The notes beneath the pieces were generated by a model. The model ran no database searches and was not told where the DNA came from. It saw only the letters and a list, made by a program, of their open reading frames with translations. From Prado023 sp963777855 (GTDB taxonomy: Bacteria > Actinomycetota > Actinomycetes > S36-B12 > CAIYMF01), in assembly GCA_963777855.1 (NCBI GenBank), contig CAVZRW010000016.1:124001-188000 (forward strand): a stretch of DNA of 64,000 nt, given 5' to 3'. Shown here in pieces: positions 27,859 through 37,684 of this stretch (position 1 is its first letter; the number at the start of each line of letters is the position of its first letter). The translations under genes were made by a program, and so were the position numbers.

Positions 27859-28644
27859 ATGTCCGCCGCCGACGAGCTCCGCGACCCCTGGGGGTGGCTG
27901 GTTGCCGGGGTGACCGGCGGCGTGGGTTGGGCCGTGCTGGCCGGCACGGCGCTGGTGCCCGGCGCGGCCGTGGCCGCCGGCGTCGGCATCGCCGCGGCCG
28001 TCCTGGGCACGAAGGTGGCCGTCGGGGTCGCTCGCGGCTCGGGCGACGACGACGCGGCCGACCCCGCGCAGCGACCGCGCGACCGGCTCCCGCTGCCACC
28101 CCGCGGCAGCATCCAGGCCGACCTGCTGGACCGCTCGCGGGCCGCCGTCGACCGGATCGCCGACCTGGCCGCGCGACCCGGGGACCCGTGGGTCGCCGGC
28201 GAGCTGCGCCAGGTGCTCACCGAGGCCCGCCCGGTGGCTGACTCCCTCGGCGAGCTCGCGGGGCGGGTCACGATCGTGGACTCCAGCATCGTCGCCGCCC
28301 GTCCGGACTCGCTGGCCGGGGAGATCGCGGCCCTGCAGGGCCGGATCGCGCTGACCTCGGACGCCGACGTGCGCCGGGAGCAGGAGCGGGCGCTGGCGGC
28401 CCTGGATGCGCAGGCGGACTCGGTCGACCGCCTCCTGCGGCGCCGTGACACGCTGCTCGCGCAGATGCAGGGCGCCACGGTGGGCCTCGAGGGACTCGCC
28501 TCGCGCAGCGGCGAGCTGGTCGCCCTCGGCCCGGCCGGTGAGGACACCGAGGAGGCCTCCCGGATCGTCGGTGATCTCACCGCGTCGCTGGACTCGGTGC
28601 GGATGGGCATCGACGAGGCGCGCAGCATCCTGCGCGACCTCTGA
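27859..28644 (+). CDS. Hypothetical membrane protein with coiled-coil region
   Basis: I do not recognise a named family. The 261-residue protein has an N-terminal hydrophobic hairpin of two Ala/Gly/Val-rich segments (residues about 15-60). A linker follows, and then a long helical part with heptad-like Leu/Ala spacing (RAAVDRIADLAA, LAGEIAALQGRIAL, EQERALAALDAQADSVDRLLRRRDTLLAQMQG). It probably forms a coiled coil in the cytosol. It sits downstream of the SBP-VWA gene in the same direction and may work with it. The start ATG 27859 is chosen over the longer frame because the family-like part begins there. Confidence 0.75.
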   Translation: MSAADELRDPWGWLVAGVTGGVGWAVLAGTALVPGAAVAAGVGIAAAVLGTKVAVGVARGSGDDDAADPAQRPRDRLPLPPRGSIQADLLDRSRAAVDRIADLAARPGDPWVAGELRQVLTEARPVADSLGELAGRVTIVDSSIVAARPDSLAGEIAALQGRIALTSDADVRREQERALAALDAQADSVDRLLRRRDTLLAQMQGATVGLEGLASRSGELVALGPAGEDTEEASRIVGDLTASLDSVRMGIDEARSILRDL

Positions 28645-28693
28645 TCCGCACCGGCCCGTGGCCCGCGTGGGGCGCGGCGCCGAGCATCAGCCC

Positions 28694-29144
28694 GTGACCA
28701 GCGAGCCCGACGCGACCCGGCCAGAGGCGCGGCGGGTCCGACCACTTCGACAACGACGATGCCTGGCGCCTGGGCAGCCTGCTCGTGGACTCGCCAGGCA
28801 GCGCCAGCTCGGGGTCACGATCGACATCGGCGCGGCACGCAGCAGCTGTTCCACGCCGCGATGCCGGGCACGACGCCGACAACGACGCCTGGGAGCAGCG
28901 CAAGGCGCCGAGGTGCAGCCTTCGGGCGTCGTCCTACCTCGTCGGCCTGCGTGCCCGGGCCAAGGGGTCCTCCTTCGAGGTGGGTCGCGCGGACCTGCCC
29001 GTCGATCGGTACGCGGCGCACGGCGGCAGCTTCCCCATCCGGGTGCAGGGCGTCGGCGTCGTGGGCGCGGTGACCGTCTCGGGGCTGCCGCAGGAGCAGG
29101 ACCACGCACTGGTCGTCGAGGCGCTGGGTGCCCACCTCGGGTAG
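28694..29144 (+). CDS. UPF0303 family protein (several frameshifts)
   Basis: This is a small cytosolic protein of about 150 residues related to the UPF0303/heme-degrading-like domain family. Repaired pieces read DSPGQRQLGVTIDI, RRGTQQLFHAAMPGTT, DNDAWEQRKA, then an intact C-terminal part (GRADLPVDRYAAHGGSFPIRVQGVGVVGAVTVSGLPQEQDHALVVEAL). The HGGSFPI and GVVGAVTVSGLPQ blocks are the family signature. At least four indels occur before 28960. The GTG start at 28694 is the most likely. Function is unknown in bacteria. Confidence 0.75.
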
Positions 29145-29769
29145 TGGTGGCGCGGGGACCCGTGGGCCCACGGCGCCACCGTCCCCGGGCGATCCGTTCT
29201 TCTTCCCGACAGCCGCCGAGTTCCGGTCGTGGCTCAGCGAGCACCACGAGACCGCGTCCGAGCTGGTGGTGGGGTTCTGGAAGGTGGGATCCGGGAACAC
29301 GTCGATGACCTGGCCGCAGTCGGTCGATCAGGCGCTGTGCTTCGGCTGGATCGACGGCGTCCGTCGGCGCCGCGACGACGCGAGCTACATGATCCGGTTC
29401 ACCCCCCGCCGTCGGGGCAGCATCTGGTCGGCGGTCAACGTCGCCAAGGTGCAGGCGCTGACTGCCGCTGGCCTGATGGCTCCGGCGGGGCTGGCCGCCT
29501 TCGCGGCCCGGACCGAGGCGCGCACCGGGGTCTACTCCCACGAGCAGGGCGACGACGCCGTGCTGACCCTGACCGACGACGAGGAGGTGCGGCTGCGGTC
29601 CTCGCCGGCGGCGTGGGAGCACTTCTGCGCACAACCTGGGACCTATCGACGGGCGGTGGCGCACTGGCTGCACTCGGCCAAGCAGGAGCCGACCCGCCAA
29701 CGGCGGCTGGAGCAGCTGATCGCCGACAGCGCGGCGGGTCGTCAGGTGGCGCCACTGCGCCGGCGCTGA
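29128..29769 (+). CDS. YdeI/OmpD-associated family protein
   Basis: This roughly 200-residue protein matches the YdeI-type bacteriocin-protection-like family. It has the N-terminal DPFFFPTAAEFRSWLSEHHETASELVVGFWK. The central QALCFGWIDGVRRRRDDASYMIRFTPRRRGSIWSAVN is the family signature. The C-terminal helical tail is ETYRR-like (GTYRRAVAHWLHSAKQEPTRQRRLEQLI). The listed GTG start overlaps the end of the UPF0303 gene; the true start may lie a little downstream, since the first 20 residues are low-complexity. The biochemical function is not known. Confidence 0.88.
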   Translation: MPTSGSGGAGTRGPTAPPSPGDPFFFPTAAEFRSWLSEHHETASELVVGFWKVGSGNTSMTWPQSVDQALCFGWIDGVRRRRDDASYMIRFTPRRRGSIWSAVNVAKVQALTAAGLMAPAGLAAFAARTEARTGVYSHEQGDDAVLTLTDDEEVRLRSSPAAWEHFCAQPGTYRRAVAHWLHSAKQEPTRQRRLEQLIADSAAGRQVAPLRRR

Positions 29770-29809
29770 CCTGGGGCGCGCTCGCCGGTCGCGCCGGCGC
29801 GCGCCCTGC

Positions 29810-30790
29810 TCAGGGGACGAGCAGCAGCTTCCCGAACACCTCGCCGGCCGCGAGCATCTCGTGTGCCCGGCCCGCGTCGGCCAGCGGCAGGCGCGCGTGC
29901 ACGATCGGGCGGATGGCGCTGGCCGGGCCCACCAGCGGCCAGGCGTGCTCGTCGACCCCGGCGACGATGGCGGCCTTCTCCGACACCGGCCGTGAGCGCA
30001 GCGTGGTGCCGTGGATGCTCGCCCGCCTGGCCAGCAGCAGGCCGAGGTCGATCTCGGCGCGGCGGCCCTGCTGCAGCCCGATGATGACCAGCCGACCACC
30101 GGTGGCCAGGGCCCGGAGGTTCGCCGCGAGCGCCCCCGCCCCGAGGACGTCGAGGATCAGGTCGGCCCCACGGCCGGAGGTCGCTGCGGTGACGGCGCCC
30201 ACGAGATCGTCGACTCGGTGGTCGATGCCGACCTCGGCGCCCAGCGCCCGACACCGCGCGACTCGCTCGGGCCCGCCGGCGGTCGCCGCCACGCGCGCCC
30301 CCAGCGCGGTGGCCAGCTGGATCGCGATCGTCCCCACGCCGCCGCTGCCCCCGTGGATCAGCACGGTCTCCCCGGCCCCCAGGCGTCCGACCATCACCAG
30401 GTTGGACCACGCCGTGCACAGGGCCTCGGGCAGTGCCGCCGCATCGATGAGGTCGAGCTCCTGCGGCACGCGCATGAGCTGGGTGGCCGGTGCGAGCGCC
30501 CGATCGGCGTACCCGCCGCCGTCGAGCAGGGCCGCCACGCGATCACCCACCTGCCACCCGGTCACCTCGGGGCCGAGCGCGGCGATGACCCCGGAGCACT
30601 CGAGGCCGGGGGTGTCCGGGGCGCCCGGTGGCGGGGGGTAGGCGCCCTGGCGCTGCAGCAGGTCGGCGCGGTTCACCCCTGCCGCCGCGACGTCGATGAG
30701 CACCTCACCGGGGCCGGGGACCGGATCGGGTCGGGTCTCCTCGAGGAGCACCTCCGGCCCGCCGGGGCGGTCGATCGTGATGACGCGCAT
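29810..30790 (-). CDS. NAD(P)H quinone oxidoreductase, PIG3/QOR type
   Basis: This 326-residue MDR enzyme lacks zinc ligands. It has the N-terminal MRVITIDRPGGPEVLL, the conserved GVNRADLLQRQGAYPPPPGAPD characteristic of the TP53I3/PIG3-like branch, and the cofactor loop GGSGGVGTIAIQLA near residue 150. It reduces quinones or activated double bonds with NADPH. The start is ATG 30790; the 110-residue longer frame upstream has no family content. It converges on the YdeI gene with a 40-base gap. Confidence 0.92.
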   Translation of the reverse strand: MRVITIDRPGGPEVLLEETRPDPVPGPGEVLIDVAAAGVNRADLLQRQGAYPPPPGAPDTPGLECSGVIAALGPEVTGWQVGDRVAALLDGGGYADRALAPATQLMRVPQELDLIDAAALPEALCTAWSNLVMVGRLGAGETVLIHGGSGGVGTIAIQLATALGARVAATAGGPERVARCRALGAEVGIDHRVDDLVGAVTAATSGRGADLILDVLGAGALAANLRALATGGRLVIIGLQQGRRAEIDLGLLLARRASIHGTTLRSRPVSEKAAIVAGVDEHAWPLVGPASAIRPIVHARLPLADAGRAHEMLAAGEVFGKLLLVP

Positions 30791-31121
30791 GGCCGGCAGG
30801 CTAGCGGTGGCGGGCCCCAGGGCCGCCCCGCGGGTGCGCCGTTGCGTGGCGACCCACCATCGGTCGAAGCCTCCTGGGCAGCAGGCAGTGGTGCGTCGCT
30901 TCACGCGCGGCGCGGTGATCCTGTCGTCCGCCGCAAGATCCCGCACAGCCTTCCTATGCCATCGCCTGCCGACGCGCACCACCCCGCGAACTGACCTCGG
31001 GCACGCGGAGGACCTCGTCCTCTGATCGGCGAGCCCGCGGGCGGGTAGACAGGGGTGTGGGCCGATGACCTCGGTCGTGCGTTTGCGCGGCGGGGACGGT
31101 CCAGGGAGATGACGACCCACG
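30791..31121. other. Divergent intergenic region, nothing specific seen
   Basis: The 331 bases between the quinone reductase and the SGNH hydrolase gene carry no recognisable gene, strong hairpin or clear promoter boxes. AGGGAGA near 31101 could be the ribosome binding site of the hydrolase. Confidence 0.4.
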
Positions 31122-32779
31122 ATGAGGCGTCCTGGGGAGCTGGTCAGGCTCCGTGACTTGGGTGCGCGGGGTTCACAGCCGCTGGTTGGCAGAGGGCGTC
31201 GCCATGGTCGGGGTCCAGGTGCGCGTCACCTCCCGCGACTCCTGCGGATCAGGCGGCCGCGGGTGCTCGGCGCGCTCCTGCTCACGTGCCTGTTCGTCGT
31301 GAGCCTGACACCTGCGACCCGAGGGGCGACGACCCCACGGGTGATGGTGGTGGGCGACTCGATCTCCCAGGGGAGCGAGGGGGACTACACGTGGAGGTAC
31401 TGGCTGTGGCAGCACCTGCGCCGGACCGCCTCGCCCCCGGACCTCGTCGGCACGCGAACGGACCTCTGGGGCGGTTCCCACAACTACGCTGATCCGGACT
31501 TCCCGCAGGCCCACAGTGCCGCGTGGGGGCTCGCCCTCTGGCAGGAGAAGGAGTACATAGCCGACCAGGTCCGGGCGGCCGATCCCACTGTTCTGCTCGT
31601 GCTGCTCGGGGTCAACGACCTTGCCTTCGGGTACTGGCAGAACGGGGCGGGCCCGGCGAACCTTGCCGACCTGGTCAGCAACGCACGTGGGGCACGCCAG
31701 GACCTCTCCTTCGTATTCGGAGAACTGCCGCCCTCGTGTGCGCCGGGCTATGCCGGGGCCCTTGTCGGAGCGAACCGGGAACTCCGCGAGACGGCGACGT
31801 CCTGTCGACGCAGGAATCACCGATCGTCGTCGTTCCGATGGACCCCGGGTACCAGTTGGAGGTGGACTCGTATGACTGCGGTCACCCCAACCCGCACGGC
31901 GAGTTCAAGATCGCCAGGAGCTTCGCGGCCGGCCTCCACGCCTTGGGCATCGGGTCGGAGATGATCGAGCCCGATCCGCAGGTTCCCTGGCCGAAGGCCC
32001 CGACCCCCAACGTCGAGATCTCGCGAACGACGGCGTCGATCCGATGGGCGCCGATCCCCGGCGCCACCTGCTACTTCGGCTACGTGGCCCCCCCGGAGGG
32101 CGAGACGTCCACGTCGGACTGCTTGACCACCACCGAGCTCACGGTTGATCGCCCGCGCTCCGGTGTCACCCGGGTGTCGATCAGCGCGGCCAAGGGGAGA
32201 AGCGAAGGCCCCACCTCGGACCCCGTCAGCGTTCCCGGGCTCCCGTCGGTGACCGTGAAGGTGGCCAGGGCTGGGTACGGCAACAAGCTGTTCGTGGACG
32301 TGAATCCGAACCAGGCGTCGGGATACTGGAGGTTCAGGGTGCAGAAGCGCAGTGCGACCGGTTCGTGGTCGACACTGCCGGGTGTGTACCGCACCGCTGG
32401 CAGGGCGGAGACGCGAACGCTCACTCTGGGGCCGGGAGTCTTCCGGGTGACGGTGGCCGGGAAGTCAGGGTATCGGGGAGCGACATCGGTGGCGGTGACG
32501 TTGACCAGGCCGACGGTGAGGGTGAAGGTGGCAGCCGTCTCGGGTCGGAACAGGTTGTTCGTGGATGTCGACCCGAACAAGGGGACCGGCTACTGGGCCT
32601 TCCGGGTGCAGAAGCGCACTTCGACAGGTTCGTGGTCCACGCTGCCCCCGGTCTACGGGACCGTCGGCTCGACGGAGACCAGGACGCTCAACCTGCCCAA
32701 GGGCACGTACCGGGTCAAGGTCGCCAGCAAGTACACCTTCCGGGGCGCCACCTCGGCGGCCGTCACCCTCACCCGCTAG
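31122..32779 (+). CDS. Secreted SGNH/GDSL hydrolase with two C-terminal repeat domains (one frameshift)
   Basis: This predicted exported esterase or lipase of about 550 residues has a hydrophobic signal segment (RVLGALLLTCLFVVSLTPATRG) after a long basic N-terminus. The catalytic domain follows: block I VVGDSISQG near 31350, block III GVNDLA near 31610 and block V DCGHPNPHGE near 31880, with the catalytic Asp/His. One indel near 31795 changes frame between blocks III and V. After a fibronectin-like part come two tandem repeats of about 85 residues (from 32250 and 32515), each with LFVDV(N/D)PN, GYW(R/A)FRVQKR and GSWSTLP. These may bind the cell wall or a polymer. The start codon is uncertain. 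Confidence 0.8.
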
Positions 32780-32884
32780 CCCGAACCCCCGCCTGCGGGC
32801 AGTCCGCCGCCACGCGCGCACCCTGTCGCGACCGCGTCCGGTGTGCCGTAGTTTGTGCCCACGCGAGCGGCAGGAAGGGTCTCG

Positions 32885-34569
32885 ATGAGCCAGATCACCG
32901 AACCGACCACCCCGGGCGAGCAGGCCGACGTCAACGGGTTCGTGGCGCGCAGCCTCGCGGTCATCGAGCGGGTCGGCAACAAGGTGCCGCACCCGGCCAT
33001 GCATGTTCCTGGCCCTGTGCATCGGGGTGATCGTGCTGTCCCAGCTGATGGCCTGGGCCGGGGTCGGGCGCCACCTACGAGGTCGTCAAGCCGCCCGAGC
33101 CAGGTCGGTGACGTCGATCGACCTCGGCGGTTCGATCACTGCCCGCGAGGTGCATGCCCGCCGGAGCCGCCCGACGCCTCGGACTACGAGGTGGTGACCG
33201 AGACCGTGAAGATCGAGGGCCTGCTCACCGCCGACGGCATCCGCTTCCTGTTCACCTCGTTCGTGCCCAACTTCATGGGCTTCACCGCCATGGGGATCAT
33301 CCTGATCGTGATGATCGGCGTCGGCGTCTCCGAGCGGTCGGGGCTGATCGCCTCGCTGATCCGCAAGCTGGTCGCGTCCTCGCCGGCGGGGGCGCTGACC
33401 TACATCATCGTGTTCCTCGGCGATCATCTCGAGCATCGCCTCGGACGCCGGCTACCTGGTGCTGATCCCGCTGGGCGCCGCCGCCTTCGCCAGCGTCGGG
33501 CGGCATCCACTGGCCGGGATGGCCGCGGCGTTCGCCGGCGTCGCCGGTGGGTTCGGCGTGAACCTGCTTCGTGACCCCGACCGACGCCGTGCTCACCGAG
33601 ATCACCAACGAGTCGATCCAGCTGGTCGACCCCACGGGCTCGATCGACCTCACCGCCAACCTGTGGTTCGGGATCGGCTCGACGATCATGCTCACGCGTG
33701 CTGCTGGGCGTGGTCACCACGCGGATGGTCGAGAAGCGGCTGGGCGCCTACGACCCGTCGCTCGCGCCGGATGCCAGCAGCGGCCAGATCCAGGCGGCCG
33801 ATGACGCCCCCGACGTCGACCCCGATGCCGAGCGTCGCGGGCCTGCGCCTGGCCGGGTGGTACTCGCTTGGCGCCTGGCGGTGATCCTGCTGCTGACGCT
33901 GCCGCCCGGGTGCCCCGCTGCGCAACCCCGAGACGGGCAGCATCATCGGGACCTCGCCGTTCATGAACAGCCTGATCGTGATCATCTCCGCGCTGTTCCT
34001 GGCCGCCGGCCTCGGCTACGGCCGGGGTGCCGGTACCGTCCGCGGCAACAGCCAGGTGATCGACGCGATCACCAAGTCCTGGGCCGGCCTGGCCGGACTG
34101 CTGTTGCTCTTCCTGCTGATCGCCCAGTTCATCGCGTACTTCAACTACTCGAAGATGCCGCAGGTCGCGGCGGTGAAGCTCGGCGACCTGATCGAGCAGG
34201 TGAACCTCGGCTCCGGCTGGCTGCTGGCGATCGCGATCCTGATCACGTTGGTGGTCGGGATCATCCTGCCGCAGGCGATCGCCAAGTGGGCGCTGCTGGC
34301 GCCGATCTTCATCCCGGTGTTCCTGCGGCTGGGCGTCGAGCCGGAGGCGGTGCTCGCGGCCTACCGGGTGGGCGACTCGCCGATGAACATCGTCACCCCG
34401 ATCATGGCCTACTTCCCGCTGATCGTGGTCTTCGCCGCCCGCTACGACAAGCGCTCCGGGATCGGCACCGTGATCGCGCTGATGCTGCCCTACTTCGTGG
34501 CCCTGTCGGTCGTGTGGACCGCGTTCTTCCTGGCGCTGGTACCTGCTCGGCATCCCCTGGGGGCTGTGA
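32885..34569 (+). CDS. AbgT-family transporter (several frameshifts)
   Basis: This inner-membrane protein of about 555 residues resembles the AbgT/MtrF family, which exports sulfonamide-like or p-aminobenzoate compounds or imports aminobenzoyl-glutamate. Repaired features are the N-terminal VIERVGNKVPHPAMMF, VPNFMGFTAMGIILIVMIGVGVSERSGLI, then SDAGYLVLIPLGAAAFASVGRHPLAG, and AAFAGVAGGFGVNLL. Near the C-terminus come GDSPMNIVTPIMAYFPLI and an ending LLGIPWGL. About nine indels interrupt the frame between 33000 and 34550, with all conserved stretches present. The ATG at 32885 follows GAAGGG. Confidence 0.88.
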
Positions 34570-34602
34570 GTCGCGGTCCGTCTGTCGTCTCGCGCGCCAG
34601 CG

Positions 34603-35262
34603 TCACAGCGCCTGGGGCAGCCCCTGCAGGAGAAGCAGCGCGCCGAGGAGCGCGAGCACGCCCACCGACAGTGCGGTGCCGTTGCGGTCCAGCCACGCGC
34701 GAGCGCGCTGGAGTGCCGGGTTCGCCCGCTCGCCGAGGACTGCATAGGTGAGGATCGGCACGGCCACGCCGATCGAGCCGACGGCGACGAACCCGGCCAC
34801 GCCCGCCACCGTCTGTGCCGTCCCCTCGGCGAGCACCGCGATCTCGGCACCGGCCGTCACGGCCATCGCGAGGTTCTTCGGGTTCGCGCCGGCGAGCAGG
34901 GCGCCGAGGCGCGCCGACTGCCGGGGTCCGTAGCCGTCGAGGGCAGCCAACCGGCCCGGCGCCTTCGGCGGATCCCCCGGACGAGGCCGTCGCATCCACT
35001 TCACCGCCGCCATCGCCAGCAGGACCACGCCGGTGGCGACCTGGACCCAGCCGATGCCCTCCTCGGTGGCCGGCTCCGGATCGGTGAGGCCCCCGAGCCA
35101 GACTGCCACCGCGACCAGCAGGGTCAGGACCACCAGCCACGCCGCGAGGTACGCCGGGCCGTTGGCGCGCGCCCGGGGGGTCATCAGCAGGATCAGGGCC
35201 GGGAGGATCGGCAGCGGGCTGAGCCCCACGACCAGCGCCAGGGGGAGCACCGTGCCGAGCAT
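34603..35262 (-). CDS. GAP-family (Sap/LysE-like) membrane protein
   Basis: This 219-residue polytopic membrane protein has about six hydrophobic segments. It resembles GAP/Sap proteins of actinobacteria, which are linked to export or addressing of surface glycolipids, and more distantly LysE exporters. Signature stretches are the N-terminal GLSPLPILPALILLMTPRARANGPAYLAAW, the central LAGANPKNLAMAVTAGAEIA and a Pro-containing TM (VAVPILTYAVLGERA). It converges on the AbgT gene with a 33-base gap. The transported molecule is unknown. Confidence 0.85.
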   Translation of the reverse strand: MLGTVLPLALVVGLSPLPILPALILLMTPRARANGPAYLAAWLVVLTLLVAVAVWLGGLTDPEPATEEGIGWVQVATGVVLLAMAAVKWMRRPRPGDPPKAPGRLAALDGYGPRQSARLGALLAGANPKNLAMAVTAGAEIAVLAEGTAQTVAGVAGFVAVGSIGVAVPILTYAVLGERANPALQRARAWLDRNGTALSVGVLALLGALLLLQGLPQAL

Positions 35263-35379
35263 GACGCACCACCCCTTCCACCCCGCTGTCGCAGGCTAGT
35301 GCACGCTGGGTGGGCGGGGTCGGGTCATCCGTGGGTGAGGCCGCCGACACGCCACCTCGTCGTCTGGGACCATGCCGGC

Positions 35380-36412
35380 ATGGCCATCCGCTTCCCTGCA
35401 CCCCTGCAGCCCGGGGACCGCATCGGCGTCACCTCGCCCTCCAGCGGAGTCGCCGCACCCCTGCGCGGGCGCCTGGACTTCGCGGTCGGGTGGCTGCAGG
35501 AGCGTGGCTACGAGGTGGTGGTCGGGCGATGCATGGACGGCGCCAGCCACATCAGCGCCCCCGCGGCCGACCGGGCCTGCGAGCTCACCGAGTTCCTGCT
35601 CGACCCCACCGTCCGGGCGGTGATCCCGCCGTGGGGTGGGGAGACGGCCATCGACCTGCTGCCGCTGCTCGACTGGGAGAAGATCGGGGCCGCGGAGCCG
35701 ACCTGGTTCGTCGGGTTCTCGGACATCTCTACGCTGATCACCCCGCTCACGCTGCTCACGGGGGTGGCCACCCTGCACGGCAACAACCTGATGGACACCC
35801 CCTACCGGGTGCCCCCGCCCCTGCTCTCGTGGCTGGAGATCGCCAGCCTGCCCCGGGGGAGCACGTTCAGGCAGGCCTCGCCGGGCGTGCACCGGGTCGG
35901 CGCGTGGGACGACTGGACCGTGGACCCGCAGGTCAGTGAGCACACGTACGACCGGGGTGGGCGCGTGGGTGCGTCTCGACGCCGGCACCGGCGACGTGGA
36001 CGTCACAGGTCGGCTGGTCGGGGGCTGCATCGAGACGATGTGCAACCTCGCCGGGACACCGTTCGGGGACGTGGCCGCGTTCGGGCGCACCCATGCCCCC
36101 GAGGGCCTGATCGTCTACGTCGAGGCCGCCGAGGACGACGCATTGACCATCTGCCGCAACCTGCACGGCATGCGCCTGGCCGGGTTCTTCGCCGGGGCCA
36201 GGGCCGTGATGGTCGGCCGCACCAGCGCCCCGGATGCGCCGACCCTGACCCAGCACGAGGCCGTCCTGGACGCACTCGGGGGCCTCGGCGTGCCGATCGT
36301 CGCCGACGTCGAGTGCGGCCACGTGCCGCCGTACCTGCCCCTGGTCAACGGCGCGCTCGGGCGGTTGGTGCACGGTGCGGCCGGGAGCTGGCTCGAGCAG
36401 ACGCTGGCCTGA
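35380..36412 (+). CDS. S66-family serine peptidase (LD-carboxypeptidase/MccF-like; one frameshift)
   Basis: This enzyme of about 344 residues hydrolyses LD-peptide or acyl-AMP-like amide bonds. The N-terminal half has LQPGDRIGVTSPSSG, then PWGGETAIDLLPLLDW and the Ser nucleophile in VGFSDIS. The C-terminal half has GRLVGGCIETM, the catalytic Glu/His in VECGHVPPYLPL, and ends SWLEQTLA. One indel near 35950 splits the halves. MccF proteins cleave microcin C-type toxins and LdcA recycles cell-wall peptides; the longer N-terminal half and lack of signal peptide make me prefer the MccF branch, with modest certainty. Confidence 0.88.
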
Positions 36413-36474
36413 GGTGGGGCTGCAGCGGGGATCCCCGATGCAGTGGGCGAAACCGCGTGTGCGACATTCTGCGC

Positions 36475-37577
36475 ATGTACCGCCATTTCGACCTCGTCGC
36501 CGACGATGGGACCCGGCTCGTGGCCTGGCGCAACGCCAACGAGGGCGGGCCCCGCGTGCTGGTGTGCAACGGGATGGGCGTGCCGCCTGAGGCGTGGCCT
36601 CGGCTGGTGGCCGACGACTGCGCGTTCCAGGTGGCGGGCTGGAACCAGCGCGGGGTGCTCGGCTCGGACCGGCCCGCGGACCCCGCGCGCATCGAGATCG
36701 AGGACCACGTCGGCGACGCCGTCGCCCTGCTCGACGCCCTCGGCTGGGCGGATGCCGTCATCGTGGCCTGGTCGCTCGGGGTGAACGTCGCCTTCGAGCT
36801 GGCCAACCGCCACCCCGAGCGGGTGTCGGGCATCCTGTCGGTGGCCGGAGTGCCGGGTGGCACCTTCGACACGATCCTGGCCCCGCAGCTGGTGCCCCGG
36901 CCGCTGCGCCGCCCGCTGGGCCTGGGCATCGCCTACACGGGGCGCGCGCTGGGCCCGCAGCTCAACCAGCTCGCGCGCGTGCTGCCCCGTGGCCGGGCGA
37001 TGGCCGAGATGGTGCGGTTCAGCGGGGTCGTGCTGCCGATCGCCCGGATCGAGGACGTGCAGCCGTGGGTCGAGGCGTTCTTCGCCCAGGACTGGGACTG
37101 GTACTTCCACCTCGCGGTGGCCCTGGAGAAGCACGGCCGGATCGACCCGTCGTTCATCGACGTGCCGATCACGATCGTGGCCGGAACCTTCGACGCACTG
37201 ACCTCGCACGGCGACGTGGTCGGCTACGCGCGGCAGATCCGGCACGCCAGCGTGCACTCGCTGCCCGGGTCGCACTGCCTTCCACTGGAGTACCCCGATC
37301 GGCTGCTCGGCCTGCTGGACGACCTGGTCGGCCGGGTCCAGGCGCACCGGGCGGGCCGGGCGTACCTGGAGCGGTGGGTGCGGGTCGAGGACGCGGGGGC
37401 GGTCGTGGAGGACGACCCCGGCCTGCCTCGCGTCGACCCGATGGACCTGCGTCGCCCCTGGGCGGCGCATCGCGAGCGGTCGTGGACATCACCGACGACG
37501 CGGGCGAGGGTGGGCCCGTGGTGGACGTGACCGGCGGCGCAGTCTCGCGACGCAAGGCCGCCCTGGACGTGCACTGA
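36475..37577 (+). CDS. Alpha/beta-hydrolase fold protein
   Basis: This predicted cytosolic hydrolase has about 350 residues. The nucleophile elbow AWSLGVN lies near residue 100, after GWNQRGVLGSDRP and preceding NRHPERVSGILSVAG. The late catalytic pair is ITIVAGTFDALTSHGD and LPGSHCLPLEYP. It starts at ATG 36475 (MYRHFDLVADDGTRLVAW). The main frame would stop at 37530 after a sudden loss of sense. A one-base shift near 37480 continues with VVDITDDAGEGGPVVDVTGG to 37577, which reads more naturally, so I give that end. The substrate is unknown. Confidence 0.82.
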
Positions 37578-37684
37578 GGAGGTCGCCGTCGTCGGCGGCA
37601 GCCACGGACCGCGGGCGGTCCCTTCCGCTGCAGCCCGCCCGCCCCGCGCTCAACCTCCGCACCTCAGGTGACGATAAGCACAAG

